Positions 55,238-61,528 of a stretch of 64,000 bases of DNA are shown piece after piece; position 1 is the first letter of the stretch, and each line of letters starts with the position of its first letter. Origin of the DNA: Vibrio sp. HB236076. GTDB taxonomy: Bacteria; Pseudomonadota; Gammaproteobacteria; Enterobacterales; Vibrionaceae. A program made the position numbers and the translations under genes. The notes beneath the pieces are model-generated. The model searched no databases, was not told the DNA's origin, and saw only the letters and a program-made list of their open reading frames with translations. The stretch spans positions 1,488,001-1,552,000 of the forward strand of contig NZ_CP162601.1 in the NCBI RefSeq assembly GCF_040957575.1, given 5' to 3'.

Positions 55238-55824
55238 TGCCATATATTACCCTTGAAGGTAACGTTGGGGTAGGTAAGTCAACTTTACTTCACCGTCTCG
55301 CTGACGAACTTGGATGGGAGGCGGTGGAGGAAGGCATTGAGTTTGATGCTGGCTTCCAATCGTTACTAAAGGAACGTTATGAAAATCCTACGCCTGATAA
55401 CGTAGCAAGGCTACAGCTGTATGTTGCCAACTTTATGGCAGATCGTATAAACCAACTAGACCGCGATAAGTATCATGTAGTTGAACGCTCAGTATTCGCA
55501 ACGGAGTTATTTAGTTTGGCCGCAAACCGTCCAGATATTATTGATGCTCTAGCTGGTCATGTTCTACGTGTTCCTGCGCCTGAATTCTACTTGTATCTGT
55601 CAGCTCCTCCACGTCTTTGTCTTGAGCGCATTCGAAAACGAGACCGCACAGGCGAGGGTGAAGGGGTTACGTTAGAGTACCTTCAGACTCTCCATGATAT
55701 TCACGAACGTTGGTTTAACATGATGCACTTGCTAGGCCGAGCTCAGAAAGTAGATGCTTTCGATTATCCAGACGTGAAGAAATTGGCGGAGGCAGTGAGA
55801 GCGAGGGTTTATACTAAGTTCTGA
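55237..55824 (+). CDS. Deoxynucleoside kinase 2
   Basis: 195 aa with P-loop LEGNVGVGKSTL, the ERS motif in HVVERSVFATELF, and a lid LERIRKRDRTGEGEGVTLEYL. Clearly paralogous to kinase 1, sharing EEGIE near residue 30 and the LEYL helix. Two adjacent kinases recall the heterodimeric deoxyadenosine/deoxyguanosine kinase pair of lactobacilli; whether these two assemble is unknown. Confidence 0.9.
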   Translation: MPYITLEGNVGVGKSTLLHRLADELGWEAVEEGIEFDAGFQSLLKERYENPTPDNVARLQLYVANFMADRINQLDRDKYHVVERSVFATELFSLAANRPDIIDALAGHVLRVPAPEFYLYLSAPPRLCLERIRKRDRTGEGEGVTLEYLQTLHDIHERWFNMMHLLGRAQKVDAFDYPDVKKLAEAVRARVYTKF

Positions 55825-55861
55825 TTTCCTTCCAGAATAAGCCTCAAAGAAGCTCAAAAAG

Positions 55862-55885
55862 TAACCTCCCTTCGTATTAGAGAGG
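55862..55885 (+). promoter_or_regulatory. Candidate phage RNAP promoter, copy 5
   Basis: Reads TAACCTCCCTTCGTATTAGA then GAGG, the best match to the consensus. It lies in the 130-bp gap after the kinase operon and before the membrane coiled-coil gene, so it could drive the next block. Confidence 0.78.
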
Positions 55886-55954
55886 ACGTAAAGGTTATTA
55901 GGTATTCCTATATAAACACCCACGTTCTTAAACAGTCAATTAAGGAGGTTATTA

Positions 55955-56242
55955 ATGAATATCACGTTAAGAGACCTTCTTCCTATCGTTATCGTTCCAG
56001 TTGCTACTTGGATGATGTCTACGTACTCCTTCACGGAAATCATGAAGGAGCGTATGGATTTAGCCACTAAAGAGCGTCAAGAGATAAGCCAGAAGGTAGA
56101 TAAGGTCGTTACGCTTCAGGGTGATCAAGAGGTTCGTATCCGTTTGCTAGAAGACGGTCAAGGTGAGCTAGAACTCAAGGTAGACAAGATCGAGAACAAA
56201 GTGTTTTCAAAGGAGTATAAAACTACAACTAATAACCAATAA
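55955..56242 (+). CDS. Phage membrane-anchored coiled-coil protein
   Basis: 95 aa. N-terminal hydrophobic segment (LLPIVIVPVATWMM), then a long charged coiled coil with heptads (KVDKVVTLQGDQEVRIRLLE ... LELKVDKIENKV). AAGGAGG upstream. It resembles small phage membrane proteins that accompany lysis, but it is not assignable. Confidence 0.6.
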   Translation: MNITLRDLLPIVIVPVATWMMSTYSFTEIMKERMDLATKERQEISQKVDKVVTLQGDQEVRIRLLEDGQGELELKVDKIENKVFSKEYKTTTNNQ

Positions 56243-56256
56243 GGAGGAGGTACAAG

Positions 56257-56439
56257 GTGAAAGTTAAGAATAAACAAGGGATGGTCTTTGAGGTATCTGA
56301 GGAGCACTACGAAACCTATAAGCAATTCCTTGAGCCAGTAGGCGATAAGCCTAAGAAGCAAGTAAAGAAGAAAGTAGCGAACACACGTAAGACTAAACCT
56401 GCTACTGATACAGCTACTAAAGAGGAAGCTGAAGATTAA
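56257..56439 (+). CDS. Small Lys/Thr-rich phage protein
   Basis: 60 aa from GTG 56257 behind a strong AAGGAGGAGG. A short folded start (QGMVFEVSEEHYETYKQFLE) and a basic disordered tail. It looks like the small proteins that precede head genes; unrecognised. Confidence 0.6.
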   Translation: MKVKNKQGMVFEVSEEHYETYKQFLEPVGDKPKKQVKKKVANTRKTKPATDTATKEEAED

Positions 56440-56487
56440 CCTTCATTTTAATATGGGGGCTTACTTCTACAGCTTTGACTCAAACCA

Positions 56488-56901
56488 ATGAAAAAGGTAT
56501 GTGCATCGGTAGGATGCAAGAAAGTTACCACGTCACGTTACTGCAACAGCTGCAAGATACAAGAAGAAAACAGACGTAAAGAAAACGCTAAGAGCAGGGC
56601 AAGGTCTTCTGCTGAGCGTTACGATGATAAGTATAAGAAGTTCTACGGTTCATCCAAATGGAAAGAACTGCGCACTAACAAACTTAAAAAAGACCCGCTA
56701 TGTGAGGATTGTAAGTCCAATGGGTTCATTCGCGCAGGCATGGACGTAGATCATATCGTTGAGATTAAGGACGACTTTTCTAGAAGATTAGACATGACAA
56801 ACTTAAAGACGCTTTGTCGTTCATGTCACGTAGCGAAAACCTCAAGAGCTCGTAGAACAAGAATTAAAAATAGTAGCTCGAATGAAAATCGCTGGATCTG
56901 A
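56488..56901 (+). CDS. HNH endonuclease
   Basis: 137 aa. Two N-terminal CxxC-like pairs (VGCKKVTTSRYCNSC), then a classic HNH core: DPLCEDCKSNGF, MDVDHIVEIKDD and NLKTLCRSCHVAKTS. In HK97-type phages an HNH protein sits beside the terminase genes and is needed for cos cleavage. Here it is 3.2 kb upstream of the small terminase, with the antisense cassette in between. Confidence 0.9.
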   Translation: MKKVCASVGCKKVTTSRYCNSCKIQEENRRKENAKSRARSSAERYDDKYKKFYGSSKWKELRTNKLKKDPLCEDCKSNGFIRAGMDVDHIVEIKDDFSRRLDMTNLKTLCRSCHVAKTSRARRTRIKNSSSNENRWI

Positions 56902-57435
56902 AAGAGGGCGGAAAAACAGCACTTTTAGGTTTTCCTTAGATTTTAAGTCTGATGATCGTTATAGAAACTTTTAGAACTTTTTACTTGCAACTCTAGGCCG
57001 ACTTGATCTCGGTCTTTCTTCTGTCTTGGAGCTGTGCGGTAACGTGGCGGAGGTCTAAGTGATTCAAGCCTCTAAGTTTTAATATAGAGGCTTTAACTCC
57101 CTGTTTCTACAGACGAAATCGTCTCATAGTGGGCTGTCTTGGAGGAACTACGAGAAAAAATGATCTCATAGTTATCTGAATGGCTTCTCTAAGCCTCTCT
57201 AAGATTCTTTAAAGGATTAACTAGTACCGTCCTATTAGTTAATCACTTAAAGCGTCTTATATGGCTTTACAGAAAGAATCTGATACACACGCCAACGCTA
57301 TTCTAAACCCCTGATTCTAGGGCGTGTATCGCTGCGTGTTGGTCTTGGTGGTGGGAGGTGGGCGCAAGGTATAGCCTTGTGATCAAGACCGTTAGAAGGG
57401 CTTACAGGCTCTTAGCGAGGTAAACGCTAGAAACG
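56902..57435. other. Structured noncoding region with operator pair and hairpins
   Basis: No gene is seen in about 530 bp. It contains a hairpin AAGCCTCT/AGAGGCTT (57066-57093); a pair of palindromes with TCTCAT arms at 57108-57127 and 57150-57169 of the same 8-bp-centre type as the cassette operators; a promoter-like CCGTCCTATTAG (57228-57239); and a longer hairpin ACACGCC/GGCGTGT (57287-57327). It may hold regulatory RNA or a recombination, origin or cos function. Confidence 0.5.
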
Positions 57436-57460
57436 AAAAAAGCGTCCACAAGGGACGCCT
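57436..57460 (-). terminator. Terminator of the antisense cassette
   Basis: AAGCGTCC pairs with GGACGCCT around ACAAG; on the minus strand it is followed by six T. It lies 5 bp past the last cassette gene. Confidence 0.88.
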
Positions 57461-57464
57461 TTAA

Positions 57465-57581
57465 TTAATTCTTTGTGATGATCTCTATGAGTTTCTTTAT
57501 TGCTTGTCCTTTAGGTGCTTTGACCTCAAGGTCACGATAGATAGCAAGCTCAAGACCGTTATCAACTGTTACAACTACCAT
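57465..57581 (-). CDS. Small cassette protein, 38 aa
   Basis: Begins MVVVTVDNGLELAIYRDLEV. The ATG overlaps the preceding stop (TAATG) and has GGAGG about 10 bases upstream, so it is coupled to the 162-aa gene. Unrecognised. Confidence 0.6.
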   Translation of the reverse strand: MVVVTVDNGLELAIYRDLEVKAPKGQAIKKLIEIITKN

Positions 57582-58069
57582 TACAGAACAACCTCCATTT
57601 TGAACATGCTCACAGCATCAACAGGAGAGATCCAACGGTTAACGATGTTCCCTAGCTTGTTACATTCGAAAATCTTCGTTTCGATCTGCGCACGTTTTTC
57701 GCGTGTGAAGTTTTCTCGGAAGTGGTTCAAGCATTGCTCAATACTTGTGAAATCTCTTCTAACATCCCACAGTTCACCATTAAGTTTTGTCTCAATGATA
57801 AAGCTGTTTGCGTCTTTAGGGATTACGAAAATATCAGCCATAAGCCATGTATAAGCATCGTTAGCTTCTACAATGTCCAGACGCTTAACAAGCTGGTTAA
57901 CGTTCTCAGTGTGTAGGCGTAGACCCTTTACAGAAAGAAACTCATTGATAGCGTCTTTTGTGTGTCCGTATTCGCTTACAGGAAGGACAACAGGATCATT
58001 TTGGCCGTGTAGTGTCAGGCGGATTTCTTGAGTGTTGTGAAAAGTTTTAATGTTTAGTGTGTAACGCAT
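57581..58069 (-). CDS. Cassette protein of unknown function, 162 aa
   Basis: Mixed alpha/beta, with no HTH or catalytic motif recognised. AAGGGA precedes the ATG. It has its own sigma70-like promoter overlapped by two palindromic operators at 58108-58166, and a GT-repeat leader like that of ardA. Probably a lysogeny or host-interaction gene. Confidence 0.65.
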   Translation of the reverse strand: MRYTLNIKTFHNTQEIRLTLHGQNDPVVLPVSEYGHTKDAINEFLSVKGLRLHTENVNQLVKRLDIVEANDAYTWLMADIFVIPKDANSFIIETKLNGELWDVRRDFTSIEQCLNHFRENFTREKRAQIETKIFECNKLGNIVNRWISPVDAVSMFKMEVVL

Positions 58070-58107
58070 GATTAACGTTCCCTTTGTGTGTGTGTGTTTT
58101 GATGTGT

Positions 58108-58166
58108 ATGAGATTAATTTATCTCAATGGTTAAATCAATACTATTATGAGACCTTTTTGTCTAAG
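58108..58166 (-). promoter_or_regulatory. sigma70-like promoter with two operators (P2)
   Basis: Minus-strand -35 TTGATT (58134-58139), 17 bp, -10 TAATCT (58111-58116). Palindromes ATGAGA-N8-TCTCAA at 58108-58127, covering the -10, and ATGAGA-N8-TCTAAG at 58147-58166, 39 bp apart. Confidence 0.72.
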
Positions 58167-58169
58167 TGA

Positions 58170-58382
58170 TCATTTAATGTCCATCACTTTCTCAATGAGC
58201 TCTGCTTGCTTCTTAACCTTATTCATTTTTGATTTGAGCGTGTTGTGCTTCTGATTAAACAGTTGCTCAACCTTGTACACTGGGACAGGCTCAGAGAACG
58301 CAGTGATCAGGGCATTCTGAACAGTTTCATCGCTGTATAAAGCTTTTATAAGTCTTTTGAGTTGTGCGCTGTTTAGTTTCAT
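58170..58382 (-). CDS. Small putative DNA-binding protein of the cassette
   Basis: 70 aa, all helical and basic toward the end. LNSAQLKRLIKALYSDETVQ and the later VYKVEQLFNQKHNTLKSKMN have an HTH-like layout loosely reminiscent of KorA/TrfB-type repressors. GAGG lies 5 bases before the ATG. It lies 44 bp after ardA, with a strong GGGAGGC/GCCTCCC hairpin in the gap. By size and place it is the best candidate for the protein that binds the ATGAGA palindromes; that is inference. Confidence 0.5.
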   Translation of the reverse strand: MKLNSAQLKRLIKALYSDETVQNALITAFSEPVPVYKVEQLFNQKHNTLKSKMNKVKKQAELIEKVMDIK

Positions 58383-58426
58383 AAAGTCCTCATAATGGGA
58401 GGCTCTGCGCCTCCCTGTGTGGTTTC

Positions 58427-59068
58427 TTAGTTATGGAAAGCGTAGTAAATGCGCTCCATGTTCTCGATTCGTCCAGAATCAACAAATGTAAAATCAAAGG
58501 CTAGATCACGGCCAAACTTTTCAAAGTCGAAATAGTTCCTTAGTGTTTCTGGGAGCTCTTCAAGTAATCCTGTTTGCTCTGCGTAGTGTTCAGCAAATGA
58601 AGTTGCTTCGTCTCTGTTCATGTAGGTACTTAAAGAGACTCCGAACTCACCAAAATAGCGATCCTCAAGCTCTGATAGCTCAATCCCGTTCTCAAGAGCA
58701 GCAACGGCAAGCTCTTTGTTTAGATCAGCTTCTAGCGCTTCTTTGAGGCCGTCCCAGTTCATGTATCCCCAGCCGTGTGCGTATGATGTAAAGCAACCCA
58801 CAAGGCCGCCTTCATCGTCAACCACACAGGTATCACGGCCTAGAATGATGTCAGCTTCTTTCTCTGCTTCTTCTTCTGAGAAGCCTGCGGTTTGAAGCGC
58901 CTCAGAGATCCACTTTTCAAGGCTGTTGTCGTAGTCCTCAACGATTTCTTGAGCGTCTAGCCAAAAATCCCAACCCTCAGCAACACCATAGAAACGAATG
59001 CAGATTGTCTTCTCGTTCATTGCTTCAGATGCTGTCTCTAGTGCTTTGATGATTTGGTTAGTGTTCAT
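58427..59068 (-). CDS. ArdA-like antirestriction protein
   Basis: 213 aa and very acidic. The C-terminal part matches ArdA: RYFGEFGVSLSTYMNRDEAT, AEHYAEQTGLLEELPETLRN, then YFDFEKFGRDL. ArdA proteins mimic DNA and block type I restriction enzymes. AAGGAAA precedes the ATG. It is the first gene of the antisense cassette, expressed from an apparent sigma70 promoter and therefore possibly in the lysogen. Confidence 0.82.
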   Translation of the reverse strand: MNTNQIIKALETASEAMNEKTICIRFYGVAEGWDFWLDAQEIVEDYDNSLEKWISEALQTAGFSEEEAEKEADIILGRDTCVVDDEGGLVGCFTSYAHGWGYMNWDGLKEALEADLNKELAVAALENGIELSELEDRYFGEFGVSLSTYMNRDEATSFAEHYAEQTGLLEELPETLRNYFDFEKFGRDLAFDFTFVDSGRIENMERIYYAFHN

Positions 59069-59150
59069 TTGTTGTTTCCTTTTTGTGTGTGTGTTTTATC
59101 AAAAAGCTCATGAGGTTGATGGCCTCAGAAGCTCGTTCGTTTTGATGGGC

Positions 59151-59207
59151 ATGAGATTAATTTGTCTCAATGATCCTGTCAACAGGTATGAGACGATTTT
59201 TTCTCAT
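59151..59207 (-). promoter_or_regulatory. sigma70 promoter with two operators (P1, ardA)
   Basis: Minus-strand TTGACA (59177-59182), 17 bp, TAATCT (59154-59159). Palindromes ATGAGA-N8-TCTCAA at 59151-59170, over the -10, and ATGAGA-N8-TCTCAT at 59188-59207, just upstream of the -35; starts are 37 bp apart. Confidence 0.82.
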
Positions 59208-59240
59208 TTTTTTTGAAATTATTTTTTGGAGGGCGTTTTT

Positions 59241-59432
59241 ATGGTGCTGAATGTCGAACTTTTAGACGGTGCAACAGTAGAGCATGACGGTGTTTTCTAC
59301 CTGTTACGCTACGAAGATGGGCGCGTCACTATTACAGAACTTTTCACTGGGCTGCGCTGTGCTAATAGCGAGATAGAGAAGGAAGTGATGAGAACAATCG
59401 TTTCTCAAGTCAGTAAGACGGTTAATGATTAA
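59241..59432 (+). CDS. Phage hypothetical protein, 63 aa
   Basis: ATG 59241 with GGAGG 8 bases upstream. Beta-rich start (VELLDGATVEHDGVFYLLRY). Divergent from ardA and sharing its operator region. Unrecognised. Confidence 0.6.
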   Translation: MVLNVELLDGATVEHDGVFYLLRYEDGRVTITELFTGLRCANSEIEKEVMRTIVSQVSKTVND

Positions 59433-59453
59433 CCTCCCTTACCAATAGAGAGG
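59430..59453 (+). promoter_or_regulatory. Candidate phage RNAP promoter, copy 6
   Basis: Reads TTAACCTCCCTTACCAATAG then AGAGGG, upstream of the packaging genes. It differs from the others in the middle (TTACCAATAG). TCCCTTAGAGATTTCT follows about 20 bp later, as after copy 2. Confidence 0.68.
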
Positions 59454-59714
59454 GCAAACAGCGCTACCTCTCTGCATCCCTTAGAGATTTCTATTAAAAA
59501 TCACACAGATACACGCACCGAGCCCGCTGGGTGGGTGCTCCCTCAACTGAAAATCAATCAAAAGCCTTTTTAATCAACCACTTAGACCAAGGGGGGAGGG
59601 TGGGAGCTCCTTTGTGCTCTCCACGATTGCGGCTCGGAGTGATTTTTACACAAAACGTCGTTTACTTTTCGTCAAATTTTCAATCAACCAAATCAAGCAT
59701 TTAGGAGATAGCTA
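59454..59714. other. Noncoding region before packaging genes; possible cos/pac site
   Basis: About 260 bp without a gene. Contains GGTGGGTGCTCCCTC (59531-59545) and a G-rich tract AAGGGGGGAGGGTGGGAGCTCC (59589-59610), which carry opposing GCTCCC/GGGAGC motifs, then an A/T-rich stretch. Placement directly upstream of the small terminase region fits a packaging site. Confidence 0.35.
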
Positions 59715-60125
59715 ATGTTTTTATTACATCGAAAACCTTACTACGTTTGGTTAGGTCGCCGTATTGGGTTGACCAAGCTACAGACAGCAAGTGTTTTCAG
59801 ACTACAGCGTAGTTTCGTTGAGCATTATTGGGGATCTACTCCACCTAAAAGTGCTCGTGATGTCTTGATTGAAGAGTTTGTGTTTGGGTGTATTGAGGCT
59901 GTTTTAGAAGGGGAAGTCATTGAGGATATATACCACAAGGTGCAGTCAGGCTTTTACCGTCAACGTACCGTAAAGGATATTGAGGGAGACCTAGATAGAA
60001 AGCTAATGATGATTTCTGATGAAGCAGAAGCACGACTTCAAGGACTAAGCATGAAGTGTTTGCAGAAACTTACCGATGCCCGTCAAAGACTCTCTAAGCA
60101 AAAAAAGGAGGTAATAAATGGGTAG
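59715..60125 (+). CDS. Phage protein of unknown function upstream of TerS
   Basis: 136 aa, helical; it starts FLLHRKPYYVWLGRRIGLTK and has a charged C-terminal helix rich in Lys and Arg. TAGGAGATAG before the ATG. The end overlaps the small terminase start by 8 bases. Possibly DNA-binding; no family recognised. Confidence 0.6.
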   Translation: MFLLHRKPYYVWLGRRIGLTKLQTASVFRLQRSFVEHYWGSTPPKSARDVLIEEFVFGCIEAVLEGEVIEDIYHKVQSGFYRQRTVKDIEGDLDRKLMMISDEAEARLQGLSMKCLQKLTDARQRLSKQKKEVING

Positions 60126-60624
60126 ACCCTCAAAACCTATACATGAATTGAAAGCTAACGGGACGTATAGACCTTCCGTACATGGAAGTGAAGAAGACCG
60201 TCCACAACTACCTATTGAAGCTCCAGAAACCCCACGATTTCTAAATGAAGAAGCTTTGGTCTACTTCCAAGAGATCGTTGGTTATGGAATTGATATGGAC
60301 ATTATCACTAAAGCTGATGCTGTCATTGTTGGTCTTCTCTCGAACGAACTAGGAGAGTGGGCTGAACTGAACCAAGCGGTACGCGAAGAGGGCGTGATGG
60401 TTAAGCTCCCAACCGCTACAGGATTCATGCAGGACGTAGTGAACCCAAAACTCAAGATTCGAGATGACAAAACCAAGGTTATCTTAAAGATGCTTGGTGA
60501 GTTGGGTATGAGTCCTGCTGCACGTTCAAAAGTGCAAGTAAACGAAAAGAACAAACAAGAGAAAACGGCTCTAGGTGAGTTCCTAGCGGCAGTAAACAAC
60601 AATAAAGGAGGGCAGTCCCATTAA
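60118..60624 (+). CDS. Terminase small subunit, P27 family
   Basis: 168 aa. The opening GRPSKPIHELKANGTYRPS is the P27-type signature. A helical middle (YFQEIVGYGIDMDIITKADA) and the conserved C-terminal MLGELGMSPAARSKV follow. It recognises the packaging site and recruits TerL. AAGGAGG precedes the ATG. Confidence 0.9.
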   Translation: MGRPSKPIHELKANGTYRPSVHGSEEDRPQLPIEAPETPRFLNEEALVYFQEIVGYGIDMDIITKADAVIVGLLSNELGEWAELNQAVREEGVMVKLPTATGFMQDVVNPKLKIRDDKTKVILKMLGELGMSPAARSKVQVNEKNKQEKTALGEFLAAVNNNKGGQSH

Positions 60625-61201
60625 TTACTACACATTATTAGTGCTGTACATTGCAGCTTCGGTGCTATCTCAAGCTTTAACATCACAGCCTATCCACTTG
60701 TTTAATATTGCAAGTGTACCTATTTGGATGCCTTTATCTGCTTTGACACTTGTACCATTAGTGGATGTGCTGCGCTCGTTTACTCAGGCTCAATCGGAGG
60801 TAGAGAAACGTTCATTCAGGAAAGTTAGCTTTCAAATGTTAGGTGGCTCTTTTCTGGTAGCTGGTCTTTGTGTGGCCTTCTTAGGTCTGCCTTTACCTAT
60901 CTTCGTGGGTGTTCTGTTAGCAGTAACACTTGGTGGCCTTGCTGATGTACTCGTGTTTAAACGCATGGGTGAGTTCTTTACGTCTCCCGTTAAGCGTATG
61001 GCAGTGAGTAACGCTGCTGCTACTTTGCTAGGTTCGGGGATTGTGTTCTTAGTGGCTTTCACAGACCTAGTCTTCCCAAACAACGAACTAGCTAAACCCT
61101 ATCTACACGCTGTCACTGGGTGGTTAACTCAATCGACATTCATTTGGGCTTCAAGCCTTGTGATTGCGTCAACACTTAACAAATTTAAACGTAAACAATA
61201 A
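60620..61201 (+). CDS. VUT/YhhQ-like membrane transporter encoded in the packaging operon
   Basis: About 193 aa, six hydrophobic segments. Features resembling the YhhQ/VUT (queuosine-precursor transporter) family: VPIWMPLSALTLVPLVDVLR, then GGLADVLVFKRM and SNAAATLLGSGIVFLVAF. An AGGAGG lies 8 bases before ATT 60620, which overlaps the TerS stop; the next usual start, GTG 60641, has no SD. ATT is therefore the likelier start and adds a hydrophobic INYYTLL. Such a transporter could feed 7-deazaguanine precursors for DNA or tRNA modification; no tgt or dpd-like gene is in the window. Confidence 0.68.
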   Translation: MNYYTLLVLYIAASVLSQALTSQPIHLFNIASVPIWMPLSALTLVPLVDVLRSFTQAQSEVEKRSFRKVSFQMLGGSFLVAGLCVAFLGLPLPIFVGVLLAVTLGGLADVLVFKRMGEFFTSPVKRMAVSNAAATLLGSGIVFLVAFTDLVFPNNELAKPYLHAVTGWLTQSTFIWASSLVIASTLNKFKRKQ

Positions 61202-61210
61202 AGGCTCGTT

Positions 61211-61405
61211 ATGACTCTTCAAGAACTGGTACTAGAACAATTCCCTTCACTAGAAATGGACGGTATCCGTCATTTGCCTCTATGTGACATTTTCACGATC
61301 ACTTACAAGGGGCATTTGGTAGGTTACTTCAATCCAAGGCACAACGAATTACGCCTAGACCGCAATGAAATCAACAAGCTAACAGGAGGTAACAACAGTG
61401 TGTAA
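61211..61405 (+). CDS. Phage hypothetical protein, 64 aa
   Basis: Acidic start then beta-like core (IFTITYKGHLVGYFNPRHNE). Its last bases carry the SD and start of the Cys-rich gene. Unrecognised. Confidence 0.55.
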   Translation: MTLQELVLEQFPSLEMDGIRHLPLCDIFTITYKGHLVGYFNPRHNELRLDRNEINKLTGGNNSV

Positions 61406-61520
61406 ATGCTCTGCTCTTTGTTCTTGTGAGTGCCTGTGCGGTGCTTGGGATGACGTACCATGTTCTTGTTGGGATTTTGAAGACCTCTATGCGGATGAGA
61501 GTGATGATTTAGAAGAATAA
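61398..61520 (+). CDS. Cysteine-rich 40-aa phage protein
   Basis: GTG 61398 with AGGAGG 8 bases upstream, overlapping the previous gene by 8 bases. Eight cysteines (2, 4, 8, 10, 12, 14, 22, 24), all in CxC motifs, then a strongly acidic tail (YADESDDLEE). Metal binding is the obvious guess. It ends 8 bp before the large terminase gene. Confidence 0.6.
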   Translation: MCKCSALCSCECLCGAWDDVPCSCWDFEDLYADESDDLEE

Positions 61521-61528
61521 GGAGGTCT

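Noticed and set aside
57771..57805. AGTTCACCAT stretch resembling the 35-bp element
   Set aside because: Only the first 10 bases and a GTTTTGT match; it is within the 162-aa gene and the right end is shifted.
61237..61254. TTCCCTTCACTAGAAAT resembling the phage promoter
   Set aside because: Inside a small gene, poor at the right end, and not at an intergenic position.
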